DNA of 43,007 nucleotides from a virus: IMG/VR virus record IMGVR_UViG_3300036826_000023, positions 1 through 43,007 of that record, one strand, 5' to 3'. The notes below the pieces were generated by a model. The model was not told the DNA's origin. It searched no databases and saw only the letters and a list, made by a program, of their open reading frames with translations. The position numbers and the translations under genes are program-made. This document shows, in pieces, positions 33,104 to 39,633 of this stretch. Numbering within the stretch: the stretch's first letter is position 1; every line of letters starts with the position of its first letter.

Positions 33104-33791
33104 ATCTAGGAATTTCTAGTTGTTCTACCTCATCAGCAATTGCTGTGAGAATGGCCGGATCTTTAACATGCTTGCCAACAACTTCAACCAACCTGTAGAC
33201 GATGCTCTCAATGTTGACATTAACATCAAGCCTAGGACTATAAATCCCTCGCATCTCAAAGAACAACTTCATGGCAGTAACGTCGCCACGAGTCACGGCT
33301 TGAATCAGAGATTTGTACGCGTCGTGATCTGAGTTCTCAAATAACTGTTCCGTCCTCATTGTGAGGTAGTTATGGAACACCGGATCACGTAGCCAAGTCT
33401 GGTACTTAGCCATGTTAATTCCGAGAAGATCTAGTTTCTGTCGTAGAGACTTCTTATCCTCCACGTTCAGAAGCATGTTAACCAAAAGAAGCTGAGTTGG
33501 AGTTAAGAACTTGGAATCGTTCTGAAACTCCAACCCACGCTTCTCTAGAGCAGCCTGGAACCTAGGCTTGTTCCAAGCTCTTGTGACTTTAGTTCTGGTA
33601 GCTGTGGAACTAAAAGGATCAAGTCCCTCAATTGTAGCTTCCTTAGAGGGAACTTTCCCAGTCTGCCAATAAACCTGTTCAACGTAAGCCAGAACACTCA
33701 ACTCAGAATCAGTCAGGCTCTCTTCTTTTTGTACTGGTGGTTCCTGAGTTTCCTCTTGTACTTCCTCTACGAACTTGAAGTCTAAGGCCAC
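33090..33791 (-). CDS. Terminase small subunit-like protein, 233 aa
   Basis: Located directly before terL. An N-terminal acidic arm (EEVQEETQEPPVQKEES) is followed by helical segments with a possible HTH (RTKVTRAWNKPRFQAALEKR; KKSLRQKLDLLGINMAKYQ) and a C-terminal helix set (TAMKLFFEMRGIYSPR), as in DNA-recognition terminase subunits. GTG 33791 has AGGAG ten bases upstream and gives an 83-base overlap with the preceding regulator gene. Confidence 0.75.
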   Translation of the reverse strand: MALDFKFVEEVQEETQEPPVQKEESLTDSELSVLAYVEQVYWQTGKVPSKEATIEGLDPFSSTATRTKVTRAWNKPRFQAALEKRGLEFQNDSKFLTPTQLLLVNMLLNVEDKKSLRQKLDLLGINMAKYQTWLRDPVFHNYLTMRTEQLFENSDHDAYKSLIQAVTRGDVTAMKLFFEMRGIYSPRLDVNVNIESIVYRLVEVVGKHVKDPAILTAIADEVEQLEIPRYATR

Positions 33792-34296
33792 TATGATAAT
33801 ACTCCTGGAGTTGGTATTCTAGATCGTCGATTTCTTCTACAGGAATACGAATGTCCCGCAGGGCGAGTCTAAGTTGGCCGGGGAAAGTATCGACCTTGCA
33901 AGACTCTACACGTCGAATAGCTGTAGGATTAATTGCGATGGCGTTGGCGAATCCGAAAACAGTGTTGTATCCGAGGGAGTTTCGGAAAGTTCGTATCGGA
34001 TTCCTTGAGAGGTCAGGTTCCCCAAAAACGTAAGGATTGTGCTGCTCCCAAAATCTAAATCGCTTGTCGAAAACGTAATATTGATATTCTTCTTCGGCCC
34101 CTGAAGTTGTGAACCCATATTTCTCCACTAGTTTTTTCAGGATGGATGGAAGTATCGTGGGATACATACCCATCTCGTTTAAGTAAACCGCTTGTAAGTG
34201 GACGTGACATTCTTGTGCGAACTCTTCTAGGGTTTTTCTATTCTCAAGCCGTGTACGCCGAATGGGGTTCCAGCTAGGCTCGGACTTTCTTGGCAT
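33709..34296 (-). CDS. Two-HTH (XRE-like) DNA-binding protein, 195 aa
   Basis: ATG 34296 (MPRKSEPSWNPIRR) is chosen; the longer frame begins inside the presumed promoter. Two helix-turn-helix-like segments are visible: TLEEFAQECHVHLQAVYLNE (residues 23-42) and TVFGFANAIAINPTAIRRVE (about 115-135). Each is preceded by a similar NPIR-type helix (NPIRRTRLENRK and NPIRTFRNSLG), so the protein looks like a duplicated XRE domain. At the head of the late operon it is a good candidate regulator or a terminase partner. A -10 box lies 8 bases before the ATG, so the mRNA is probably leaderless. Confidence 0.72.
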   Translation of the reverse strand: MPRKSEPSWNPIRRTRLENRKTLEEFAQECHVHLQAVYLNEMGMYPTILPSILKKLVEKYGFTTSGAEEEYQYYVFDKRFRFWEQHNPYVFGEPDLSRNPIRTFRNSLGYNTVFGFANAIAINPTAIRRVESCKVDTFPGQLRLALRDIRIPVEEIDDLEYQLQEYYHSGLRLQVRRGSTRGNSGTTSTKRREPD

Positions 34297-34304
34297 GTAG
34301 TCAT

Positions 34305-34313
34305 TGTATACCA
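34305..34313 (-). promoter_or_regulatory. Extended -10 promoter of the late operon
   Basis: On the minus strand TGGTATACA places an extended -10 (TGn plus TATACA) 8 bases before the ATG at 34296. TTGACA is also present (34323-34318), but only 7 bases from this -10, so it cannot act as its usual -35. Inferred leaderless start. Confidence 0.5.
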
Positions 34314-34349
34314 GGGCTGTCAAGTTTATTGAGAATCGAAAGAAAACAC

Positions 34350-34378
34350 TTGACAGGTGGTTTGCTTAATGGTATTAT
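34350..34378 (+). promoter_or_regulatory. Strong sigma-70-type promoter, leaderless gene
   Basis: TTGACA (34350-34355), 17-bp spacer, TATTAT (34373-34378). The expected transcription start coincides with the ATG at 34385. It is divergent from the late promoter 40 bp away, so one operator could control both. Confidence 0.82.
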
Positions 34379-34384
34379 AGGACG

Positions 34385-34576
34385 ATGGCCTATAATGACA
34401 AATGGAGGACCAAGCTAGTAATTGATGTAGTTGTTTCAGCAAGTTCTAAGGAACGTGCTGACAGACGTTGGCAGGACGTACTTGAAAAGATCAAGTACCA
34501 AACACCCAATGTTGTGCTTATTTCGGAAATCGAACCTAACTGGAAGTTGGAAACTGAGAATGATGACGATGACTGA
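34385..34576 (+). CDS. Hypothetical protein, 63 aa, leaderless
   Basis: Begins at the predicted transcription start, with no ribosome-binding site upstream. The product MAYNDKWRTKLVIDVVVSAS... has strand-helix-strand character and an Asp-rich end (ENDDDD). No family recognised. First of three plus-strand genes inserted between minus-strand virion operons, which suggests an independently expressed accessory (moron-like) unit. Confidence 0.68.
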   Translation: MAYNDKWRTKLVIDVVVSASSKERADRRWQDVLEKIKYQTPNVVLISEIEPNWKLETENDDDD

Positions 34577-34844
34577 TTCTGGCAACCTCAATCTGATAAT
34601 TGATGAGTTGCGTAAACCAAGAGAAGTGGAGGAAATTTCCTTTGTAGACAAGGTTAGGAAGTCTAACGCTAACCTTCGTATCATGTTTGAGTACGGTTGG
34701 CCTTACCAAGATATCATGGAGTCTGACGAAGAAGAACTTAGTGGTATCCCCATCGAACTAGCTCAACTTGTTTTGATCATCTGTGAGTTCTGTGCCGATC
34801 ATAACATCGACCTTGTGGATGCACTTGCACTCGTGAGAGGTTAA
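34563..34844 (+). CDS. Hypothetical protein, 93 aa
   Basis: ATG 34563 overlaps the previous gene by 14 bases; ATG 34569 is an alternative. Acidic helical protein with EEISFVDKVRKSNANLRIMF and a C-terminal helix (ELAQLVLIICEFCADHN). No function visible. Confidence 0.62.
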   Translation: MTMTDSGNLNLIIDELRKPREVEEISFVDKVRKSNANLRIMFEYGWPYQDIMESDEEELSGIPIELAQLVLIICEFCADHNIDLVDALALVRG

Positions 34845-34859
34845 GCCTATTCTTGTGTA

Positions 34860-35000
34860 GTGACCAATTGGTATCTAGAACTCAATTTCCGCAACACTTG
34901 GAAAGACTCACTTCGTAGGAAACGTTGTCGTAAATGTATGTTCCTCGTTGAGCCTAACGAACTCAACGAGGACGACATTTGTTCACTATGTCAGGGATGA
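34860..35000 (+). CDS. Small zinc-ribbon protein, 46 aa
   Basis: GTG 34860 opens a 46-aa frame with CRKC (residues 23-26) and CSLC (41-44), separated by a short acidic loop, the outline of a minimal zinc ribbon. The last gene of the plus-strand island; its end overlaps the converging fibre gene by 10 bases. Confidence 0.55.
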   Translation: MTNWYLELNFRNTWKDSLRRKRCRKCMFLVEPNELNEDDICSLCQG

Positions 35001-36256
35001 GGAACTGACGAAGTACTTACGTCATAAGTAGCTGGCGTATCTGCTTCGGGGATCAAGAACGTTAAGCGACTTGAATCCTTAGTTCCATGCGGTTCAGGTA
35101 CAGGACGAATACCGTTCTCTACCATACCACCTAAATTGAACGCCTTGTTGTTTGCCTTAGCTACGAACCTAAGACGACCAAAAGCTGTAGTCACGTAGTA
35201 AATGTCGTTCCTGAGACGATAAATCCCAGGAGTAGAAGCCCCCGTTCCTTGAGTTGGAACAAAGTTATTTTGCCAAGCTGAACCATCCCAGTAAAGTTCA
35301 AGGTAGGATTGACCGGGAGTAGTAACACTCCCGTTAGCTACAATAAGGTGGGGGTAGCCTAAAGTATCAATCATCATGGATGGCCCACCAGTTGCGTTGA
35401 ACTGTGGAGCACTAGTCATCAACAACGGTGTGTAATTCTGGAACGTAATAGGGAACGTTACTGTTGCTCCTGTAACAGTTTTCCAAGCCGTGTTGGTTCC
35501 AAATGGACCATCAGTGTAACAGTAAAATGGGTTCCACTTTGATAGAGGTCCAGTAGCAGTATCTCTCCGTGCCCACATAAAAGCAGCGTGCAAACGTTCT
35601 GTACCGTTAGCTCTTACTTCCAAACTTACAGCACAAATGTAAGCACGATCGGGTTCACCAGCCGGAGCGTTCTGAGCCGAAACAACAAACTTCCCATCAT
35701 TAAGCATGGGTAACCATGTACCTGTGCCCGGTGGTAAGTACCAAGAAGTAACTTGACGTCCTGCTGTAGTAGGTACTGGACTAGTTTCCTGATCCGCGAA
35801 TAGAATTGACGTACCATCATTAGTCCGCAGGAAGTTAGCGTACGTGTGCATCTGTATGCCTGTGTTGTTCCACGGTAAAGAGGCAAAGGTAGGAGTAGTC
35901 CACGTTGTACTAGGAGGCCAGGTAGTTAAATCTTTGGTAGTGTAGTACCAAGCATCCGCGTGGGAATTCCCCATCATGTGACAAACGTTCCTACTATCAA
36001 GTCCAAACAGCATACACCAGTGGTCATCACCACCTAGAGCATCAGACTTAATAGGTAAATTCAATGGGTTACCAACAATAGTACTGCAATCAAATAGTGG
36101 TAAGTAATCCCCTCCTACAGGACGCTTCCATAGCATAAGGTTCCAGTCGTTCCTAATAACGAACCCTGCATCAAACGTACCGTCAAAGGAACGCATCATA
36201 GGAGGCTGAGAACTAGCAGCACTTGTTCTTTCGTTGCCTGTTATAAGACTCTGCAT
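34991..36256 (-). CDS. Receptor-binding/tail fibre protein, BNR-propeller-like, 421 aa
   Basis: Beta-rich protein with repeated blade-like units: FDAGFVIRNDWNLMLWKRP, NVCHMMGNSHADAWYYTTKD, HTYANFLRTNDGTSILFADQ, YPHLIVANGSVT, YLELYWDGSAWQNNF and DIYYVTTAFGRLRFVAKA. Spacing and aromatic/Asp-Gly turns resemble BNR/sialidase-type beta-propellers found in phage receptor-binding proteins. No complete Asp-box set is visible, so glycosidase activity is uncertain. Last gene of the separate fibre operon. Confidence 0.68.
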   Translation of the reverse strand: MQSLITGNERTSAASSQPPMMRSFDGTFDAGFVIRNDWNLMLWKRPVGGDYLPLFDCSTIVGNPLNLPIKSDALGGDDHWCMLFGLDSRNVCHMMGNSHADAWYYTTKDLTTWPPSTTWTTPTFASLPWNNTGIQMHTYANFLRTNDGTSILFADQETSPVPTTAGRQVTSWYLPPGTGTWLPMLNDGKFVVSAQNAPAGEPDRAYICAVSLEVRANGTERLHAAFMWARRDTATGPLSKWNPFYCYTDGPFGTNTAWKTVTGATVTFPITFQNYTPLLMTSAPQFNATGGPSMMIDTLGYPHLIVANGSVTTPGQSYLELYWDGSAWQNNFVPTQGTGASTPGIYRLRNDIYYVTTAFGRLRFVAKANNKAFNLGGMVENGIRPVPEPHGTKDSSRLTFLIPEADTPATYDVSTSSVPHP

Positions 36257-36257
36257 A

Positions 36258-36770
36258 CTACAGGACCCTCCGCAACAATAGACTGGACCCGGCCTTGCGA
36301 ATTGTGTTGACTACAGTAGCCGTAGTCTGAGCGTACTTGACTTGGAAAGTTCCTGCCGTTCCAGCAGTTTGAATGTGACCACGAATGTAAGTTGCAATAG
36401 GAACACCAGACGCAGCAGAACCAACTTGCAAATCAGAGCCACCTAGAGCAGAGTAATAAGTTGGGTTAATTGTACCAACACCTGAACCGCTCCAAGATGC
36501 GTGCTGAGACATATTAGTGTAATCTCCAGAAGACCCCGCTGGAAAAGTAAAGTTAATCCTAGCATCCGCAGCCGTACTGGAATCTATGTACATCTGGAGT
36601 TCAAAGATGTAAGTAGCGTTAGCTACTACAGCAGCCAGCAATACAGGATCGTTCTGAACAGCAGTTGTGTTATTGGGCGGAGCCGGATCATCTACAGCAG
36701 CCCTCACGAAAACCGGCGTCCAAAGACTATGCATGGCAGGAGATACGTCCATCGTCTGAACGTTGCTCAC
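36258..36770 (-). CDS. Beta-rich fibre/virion surface protein, 170 aa
   Basis: Ala/Gly/Thr-rich product with a strand pattern like phage head or tail surface proteins (NATYIFELQMYIDSSTAADA; VPIATYIRGHIQTAGTAGTF) and a short basic C-terminus. It lies between the two fibre genes and overlaps the upstream gene by a single base. Similar short beta-sandwich proteins occur in fibre modules. No specific family identified. Confidence 0.6.
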   Translation of the reverse strand: MSNVQTMDVSPAMHSLWTPVFVRAAVDDPAPPNNTTAVQNDPVLLAAVVANATYIFELQMYIDSSTAADARINFTFPAGSSGDYTNMSQHASWSGSGVGTINPTYYSALGGSDLQVGSAASGVPIATYIRGHIQTAGTAGTFQVKYAQTTATVVNTIRKAGSSLLLRRVL

Positions 36771-37438
36771 TACAGCCGAAGGGTTAAATCAGCTCCCGCG
36801 GCAACTGTAGGCGTAGAGGCTGCTACCAAGTAACGAGTATCCAATACGTTAATTGTAGCCGCTGTAGAGTTGACTATCCATACTGTGGATGCTGAATAAT
36901 ACTCGTACACTGTACCAGTGTTAATTATAACGGCAGCGGGGTTAGTCGTGTTAGAGAACCCAGGTCGGCCAATAAAATCGCCACTCTGAGATACAGCAGT
37001 AATGGTATTCGATCCTCCCTGTAGAACCATACGAATTCCTACCTTCGTTCCATTTGGTGGAGCTTGAGGTAGAGTAACGGTTATGTTTCCTGACGTCGTG
37101 TCTACAAGCACGTACTCGTTTGGGTTAGCTGTGTAGTTAGCCGTCTTAACGTTTGTGAACGGTAGGATGGTGGTTGTGATATTAGCTCCACCTGCGCCAT
37201 CATTTTGTGCTGTTACTTCTGGTCCAATGAAGTTTAGCTTGTTCGCTGCGGCTACAACTTGTGTACCCTCATCGTTAATAGGTAGTGGTGTACCTCCAGA
37301 TCCTCCACCTGAGAGTGCTCCGGTAATCAATGCTTGCCATTCTAGGTCAGCTAAGGATTGCTGTTGAGCCTGAGTTAGTGAAATTCCCAGTGCTGTTGCG
37401 TAGTATTGGTATCTTAAATCGTTAAGAGTGAGTGACAC
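36770..37438 (-). CDS. Fibre N-terminal/virion-attachment protein, 222 aa
   Basis: GTG 37438 (VSLTLNDLRYQYYATALGIS) has AAGGAG eight bases upstream and is chosen over a longer frame that would begin at 37522. A helical N-terminal 45 residues precede a Gly/Ser linker (GALSGGGSGGTPLP). A beta-helix-like part with ANPNEYVLVDTTSGNITVTL and IGRPGFSNTTNPAAVIINTG follows, a pattern common in phage fibre and appendage proteins. First gene of the three-gene fibre operon. Confidence 0.65.
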   Translation of the reverse strand: MSLTLNDLRYQYYATALGISLTQAQQQSLADLEWQALITGALSGGGSGGTPLPINDEGTQVVAAANKLNFIGPEVTAQNDGAGGANITTTILPFTNVKTANYTANPNEYVLVDTTSGNITVTLPQAPPNGTKVGIRMVLQGGSNTITAVSQSGDFIGRPGFSNTTNPAAVIINTGTVYEYYSASTVWIVNSTAATINVLDTRYLVAASTPTVAAGADLTLRL

Positions 37439-37592
37439 TTGGATTCTCCTTGTGTGTACTGTGTATAGGTTATGTGATTGGGGTTCATTTGGCAAGCACT
37501 TGTACCTTTGGTTTAAAAACAAATTCTTGTACGCTTAGTACATACTTAGGTACGCTTCGCTCCGTCGCAGTTCTGGCCGAGTGAACGATTTG

Positions 37593-37718
37593 GAAAACAA
37601 CTTCCTAACAACGCAATCACAACACTTCAACAACTCTCGCCCAACACTTGGACAACACTCTAACAACACCTAACACAACAGGGCAACAACATTCACACAA
37701 CAAAGTCTCAACAATTAT
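37593..37718. other. AAC-rich, G-poor stretch in the 37439-37789 gap
   Basis: The gap between divergent operons contains about 125 bases in which AACAAC, CAACACT and ACACAACA units recur with very few G residues on the plus strand. No frame gives a convincing protein. It ends near the palindrome ACAATTATTGT. The stretch would be unstructured as RNA and strongly strand-asymmetric as DNA. The part of the gap nearest 37530 (GTACATACTTAGGTACGC) shows short inverted repeats only. Confidence 0.5.
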
Positions 37719-37775
37719 TGTGCGAGATTTGTTATTGAGAAACGGGAAACTTTATGTCAGCTTTATATCGGACAG

Positions 37776-37781
37776 TATAAG
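37776..37781 (+). promoter_or_regulatory. -10 box of a probable leaderless promoter
   Basis: TATAAG ends 8 bases before the ATG at 37790, the same spacing as at 41064 and 34296. No good -35 is visible. Confidence 0.4.
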
Positions 37782-37789
37782 GTCGAGCC

Positions 37790-37990
37790 ATGTTCATTTA
37801 CATCCCCGCCCTATCCGCCGCAGTTACTTTCACGCCGGGAACTTTCGGAGACTGTCCGTTCCCGATGTACCCGATCGGCACTCCCATCGTTACCGCCGTT
37901 TCTCGTGAGACGGGGGAAGCGTGGGAAGGTACTCCGCTCACTGTGGCGCACCATCTGTTCACTCTCGAACTCTACATGGAAGAAGGTTGA
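37790..37990 (+). CDS. Hypothetical protein, 66 aa (first gene of GC-rich cassette)
   Basis: MFIYIPALSAAVTFTPGTFG with a moderately hydrophobic, Pro/Thr-rich N-terminal half and an acidic end. Codon use favours G/C in third positions, unlike genes on either side of the cassette. The -10 box TATAAG eight bases upstream suggests leaderless translation. No function recognised. Confidence 0.6.
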   Translation: MFIYIPALSAAVTFTPGTFGDCPFPMYPIGTPIVTAVSRETGEAWEGTPLTVAHHLFTLELYMEEG

Positions 37991-37992
37991 TC

Positions 37993-38214
37993 ATGAATCT
38001 GTTCCCCATCAATCTCGCGCGCGTGGAAGTTAGCCGCGTTCAGTGTCCGCCCGCTTTCGTTCTGACGTTCTGGAGTGAGGATGGGTGGACAACGCCGTAC
38101 ACTTACTACCTGTTCTCTGGCCAGACTGTTGAGCCGTTGACGTATTCCTATGTGAACGATGACGGCGAGATGGTTTACATCGAAGGAGGGATGAAGATTA
38201 TGCGAGCCAACTAA
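37993..38214 (+). CDS. Hypothetical protein, 73 aa
   Basis: ATG two bases after the previous stop. Beta-rich sequence (FVLTFWSEDGWTTPYTYYLF; VEPLTYSYVNDDGEMVYIEG). No family recognised. Two stem-loops follow directly, closing the first module of the cassette. Confidence 0.6.
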   Translation: MNLFPINLARVEVSRVQCPPAFVLTFWSEDGWTTPYTYYLFSGQTVEPLTYSYVNDDGEMVYIEGGMKIMRAN

Positions 38215-38227
38215 ATCTCGCACTAAA

Positions 38228-38288
38228 GTTTAGCCAAGCGACAAAGCTTGGCTAAACGCGACCGCGCAGCCCACTCGCCCGCGGTCGC
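38228..38288 (+). terminator. Paired stem-loops ending cassette module 1
   Basis: GTTTAGCCAAGC (38228-38239) pairs perfectly with 38246-38257. It is followed at once by GCGACCGCG (38258-38266) pairing with CGCGGTCGC (38280-38288). There is no T tract. The GCGACCGC arm recurs at 39340 and 40566. Confidence 0.72.
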
Positions 38289-38290
38289 AA

Positions 38291-38404
38291 TCGAACACTT
38301 GTTCGACGAACTCTTGTTCGATGACTAGTTACCGAACATATGTTTGTAGTTAGATATGACTATACGAACGTTTGTTCGTTACTAGTTATCGAACATTCGT
38401 TCTG
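38291..38404. promoter_or_regulatory. Cluster of five LexA-box-like palindromes
   Basis: CGAAC-N4-GTTCG-type sites lie at 38291-38306 (TCGAACACTTGTTCGA, a perfect match to the mycobacterial LexA consensus TCGAAC-N4-GTTCGA), 38306-38321, 38332-38347, 38364-38379 and 38389-38404. Two of them are preceded by ACTAGTTA[C/T]CGAACAT as a direct repeat 57 bp apart. They occupy the gap between cassette modules 1 and 2 and so probably regulate the genes from 38492. A phage repressor with the same specificity is the alternative to LexA. The remaining 38405-38491 shows nothing further except the leader of the next gene. Confidence 0.65.
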
Positions 38405-38491
38405 TGACGAAGTTCACACCCTAGTGACTAAGGTTCCTAGGTGGGATGCCGATATAGTAAGTGCAAGCAAGCACAACGAAAGGGAAAGCAA

Positions 38492-38704
38492 GTGATCGAG
38501 AATCTCCTCACCGTAATCAGTCACGGTTGGAAGAAGTACGTCAGCGAAGCCGGGCAGCCGGAGTTTCCGTTCCCCACGGATTACTTTGTCATGCACGTTG
38601 ATATCTTCCCGGAAAGCGTGATCACGAAAGACGCACCGGGAGTTCATGTCAACTTCGCCGAAATGTCCTACGTTGTTCGGTTCGGCGGGAGCGTAGTTCT
38701 GTAA
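38492..38704 (+). CDS. Hypothetical protein, 70 aa
   Basis: GTG 38492 follows GAAAGGGAAAGCAA, the genome's usual ribosome-binding leader; the frame is open further upstream to 38441 but that part has no ribosome-binding site. Compact protein (VIENLLTVISHGWKKYVSEA; HVNFAEMSYVVRFGGSVVL). GC-rich codons. No family recognised. Confidence 0.6.
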   Translation: MIENLLTVISHGWKKYVSEAGQPEFPFPTDYFVMHVDIFPESVITKDAPGVHVNFAEMSYVVRFGGSVVL

Positions 38705-38710
38705 AGTTTC

Positions 38711-38745
38711 CGGCGGGGAGGCTAAAGTTCTGAGTCTCCCCGCCG
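38711..38745 (+). terminator. Stem-loop after the 70-aa gene
   Basis: CGGCGGGGAG (38711-38720) pairs with CTCCCCGCCG (38736-38745), a perfect 10-bp GC stem just after the stop. Terminator or mRNA 3'-end stabiliser; no T tract. Confidence 0.65.
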
Positions 38746-38821
38746 ATAAATAAGAACACAGGCGGTACCACTGCGAAGGTCTAACCTAGAGTAACAGTAC
38801 GCAGAGCGAGCCTAAACAAGT

Positions 38822-38855
38822 CCTAGCTAGGGGAATGGACCCTAACCTAGCTAGG
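38822..38855. promoter_or_regulatory. Two CCTAGCTAGG palindromes
   Basis: Identical 10-bp perfect palindromes at 38822-38831 and 38846-38855, 24 bp apart, 34 bp before the 38889 gene. The spacing of about two helical turns suits an operator pair. Candidate binding sites only. Confidence 0.45.
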
Positions 38856-38888
38856 CACCATCCAACAAACAAGAAAGAGGATACAGAA

Positions 38889-39056
38889 ATGGCAGACGAA
38901 CTCACTCGGGCGAAGAAGCAGACAGCTCTCGTCAAGTTCTTCGGCAAGCTTCCCGGTCAATCTCTGGCGGAAATCGCCCAAGAGATGAAGCCGCTTTCGG
39001 ATTCGGACGTCGATGAGTTGTTCGGCGGAATCTCCGCCGGTACGCTGACCTACTGA
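38889..39056 (+). CDS. Hypothetical protein, 55 aa
   Basis: ATG 38889 (MADELTRAKKQTALVKFFGK) has AAGAAAGAGGA upstream; the ATG at 38835 lies among the palindromes and is rejected. Helical, with QSLAEIAQEMKPLSDSDVDE, which loosely resembles a small helix-bundle regulator. Unknown function. Confidence 0.62.
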   Translation: MADELTRAKKQTALVKFFGKLPGQSLAEIAQEMKPLSDSDVDELFGGISAGTLTY

Positions 39057-39065
39057 TTCAAACTT

Positions 39066-39092
39066 TCCCCGCCGTCAATCGGGCGGCGGGGA
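39066..39092 (+). terminator. Stem-loop between small cassette genes
   Basis: TCCCCGCCG (39066-39074) pairs with CGGCGGGGA (39084-39092). The ribosome-binding leader of the next gene follows at once. Could terminate transcription or separate cistrons. Confidence 0.6.
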
Positions 39093-39114
39093 ACAAACAA
39101 GAAAGGGAAACATC

Positions 39115-39297
39115 ATGGCAACTAACCACTACGATCTGACGGAAGGCGAACTCATCATCGAAGGTCTGAACCTTGTGTTCGCTGCTCGCCTTAGTTCAGC
39201 GAAGGTGAATGCTCGCCGCTACAACTATTCCGCCGCACGTTTCAGTCTCCTCGATGCTCAGACGGTAATGAATGCACTGGAGGCACGCTGCATGTAA
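39115..39297 (+). CDS. Hypothetical protein, 60 aa
   Basis: ATG 39115 follows CAAGAAAGGGAAACATC. Helical protein (LIIEGLNLVFAARLSS; SAARFSLLDAQTVMNALEAR). Codon use is GC-rich like its neighbours. Last gene of cassette module 2, closed by paired stem-loops. No family recognised. Confidence 0.62.
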   Translation: MATNHYDLTEGELIIEGLNLVFAARLSSAKVNARRYNYSAARFSLLDAQTVMNALEARCM

Positions 39298-39307
39298 ACT
39301 AAATCGC

Positions 39308-39371
39308 TTTGATCAGAGTTTCAGGTGCTCTGATCAAATGCGACCGCGCGCGGCAAGCCGCAAGCGGTCGC
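39308..39371 (+). terminator. Paired stem-loops ending cassette module 2
   Basis: TTTGATCAGAG (39308-39318) pairs with 39328-39338; GCGACCGC (39340-39347) then pairs with GCGGTCGC (39364-39371), with an inner CGGC/GCCG pair. Same architecture as 38228-38288 but with a different first stem. Confidence 0.7.
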
Positions 39372-39404
39372 GAAACGATTTAGCTTCAACTATGGCTTGC
39401 GAAA

Positions 39405-39511
39405 TGAGAATGAGTCTCATTACCAAATCGAACATATGTACGGCTCGTGAGAATGATTCCCATTATCATTGATCGAACATCTGTACGGCTATAAATCGAA
39501 CACCAGTTCGA
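39405..39511. promoter_or_regulatory. Composite Fur/Zur-box-like and LexA-box-like operators
   Basis: Two 21-bp palindromic sites, TGAGAATGAGTCTCATTACC(A) at 39405-39425 and its near copy at 39448-39468 (18 of 21 identical), resemble Fur/Zur boxes. The reverse complement of the second differs from the E. coli 19-bp Fur box at about three positions. Each is followed within 2-4 bp by a LexA-like site of the form TCGAACAT[A/C]TGTACGG (39428-39443 and 39473-39488). A full TCGAACACCAGTTCGA lies at 39496-39511. The unit repeats with a period of about 43-45 bp upstream of the 285-aa gene. The rest of the 39298-39633 gap (39512-39630) shows no further clear site. Confidence 0.6.
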
Positions 39512-39633
39512 TTCGCAAGTTGTTCTTCTGTTGGGTTTCCGTTGGGCTTGAGTTGTTTCTGGCCCATTATCTTACTACTTGTCGGGCCAACGGGGTCCGG
39601 CGAACCTAGTCCACTAGAAAGGGACACAACATC

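Noticed and set aside
34297-34323. Longer start (TTG 34323) for the two-HTH protein
   Set aside because: That codon is part of a TTGACA sequence and the segment contains the extended -10; the ATG at 34296 fits a leaderless start.
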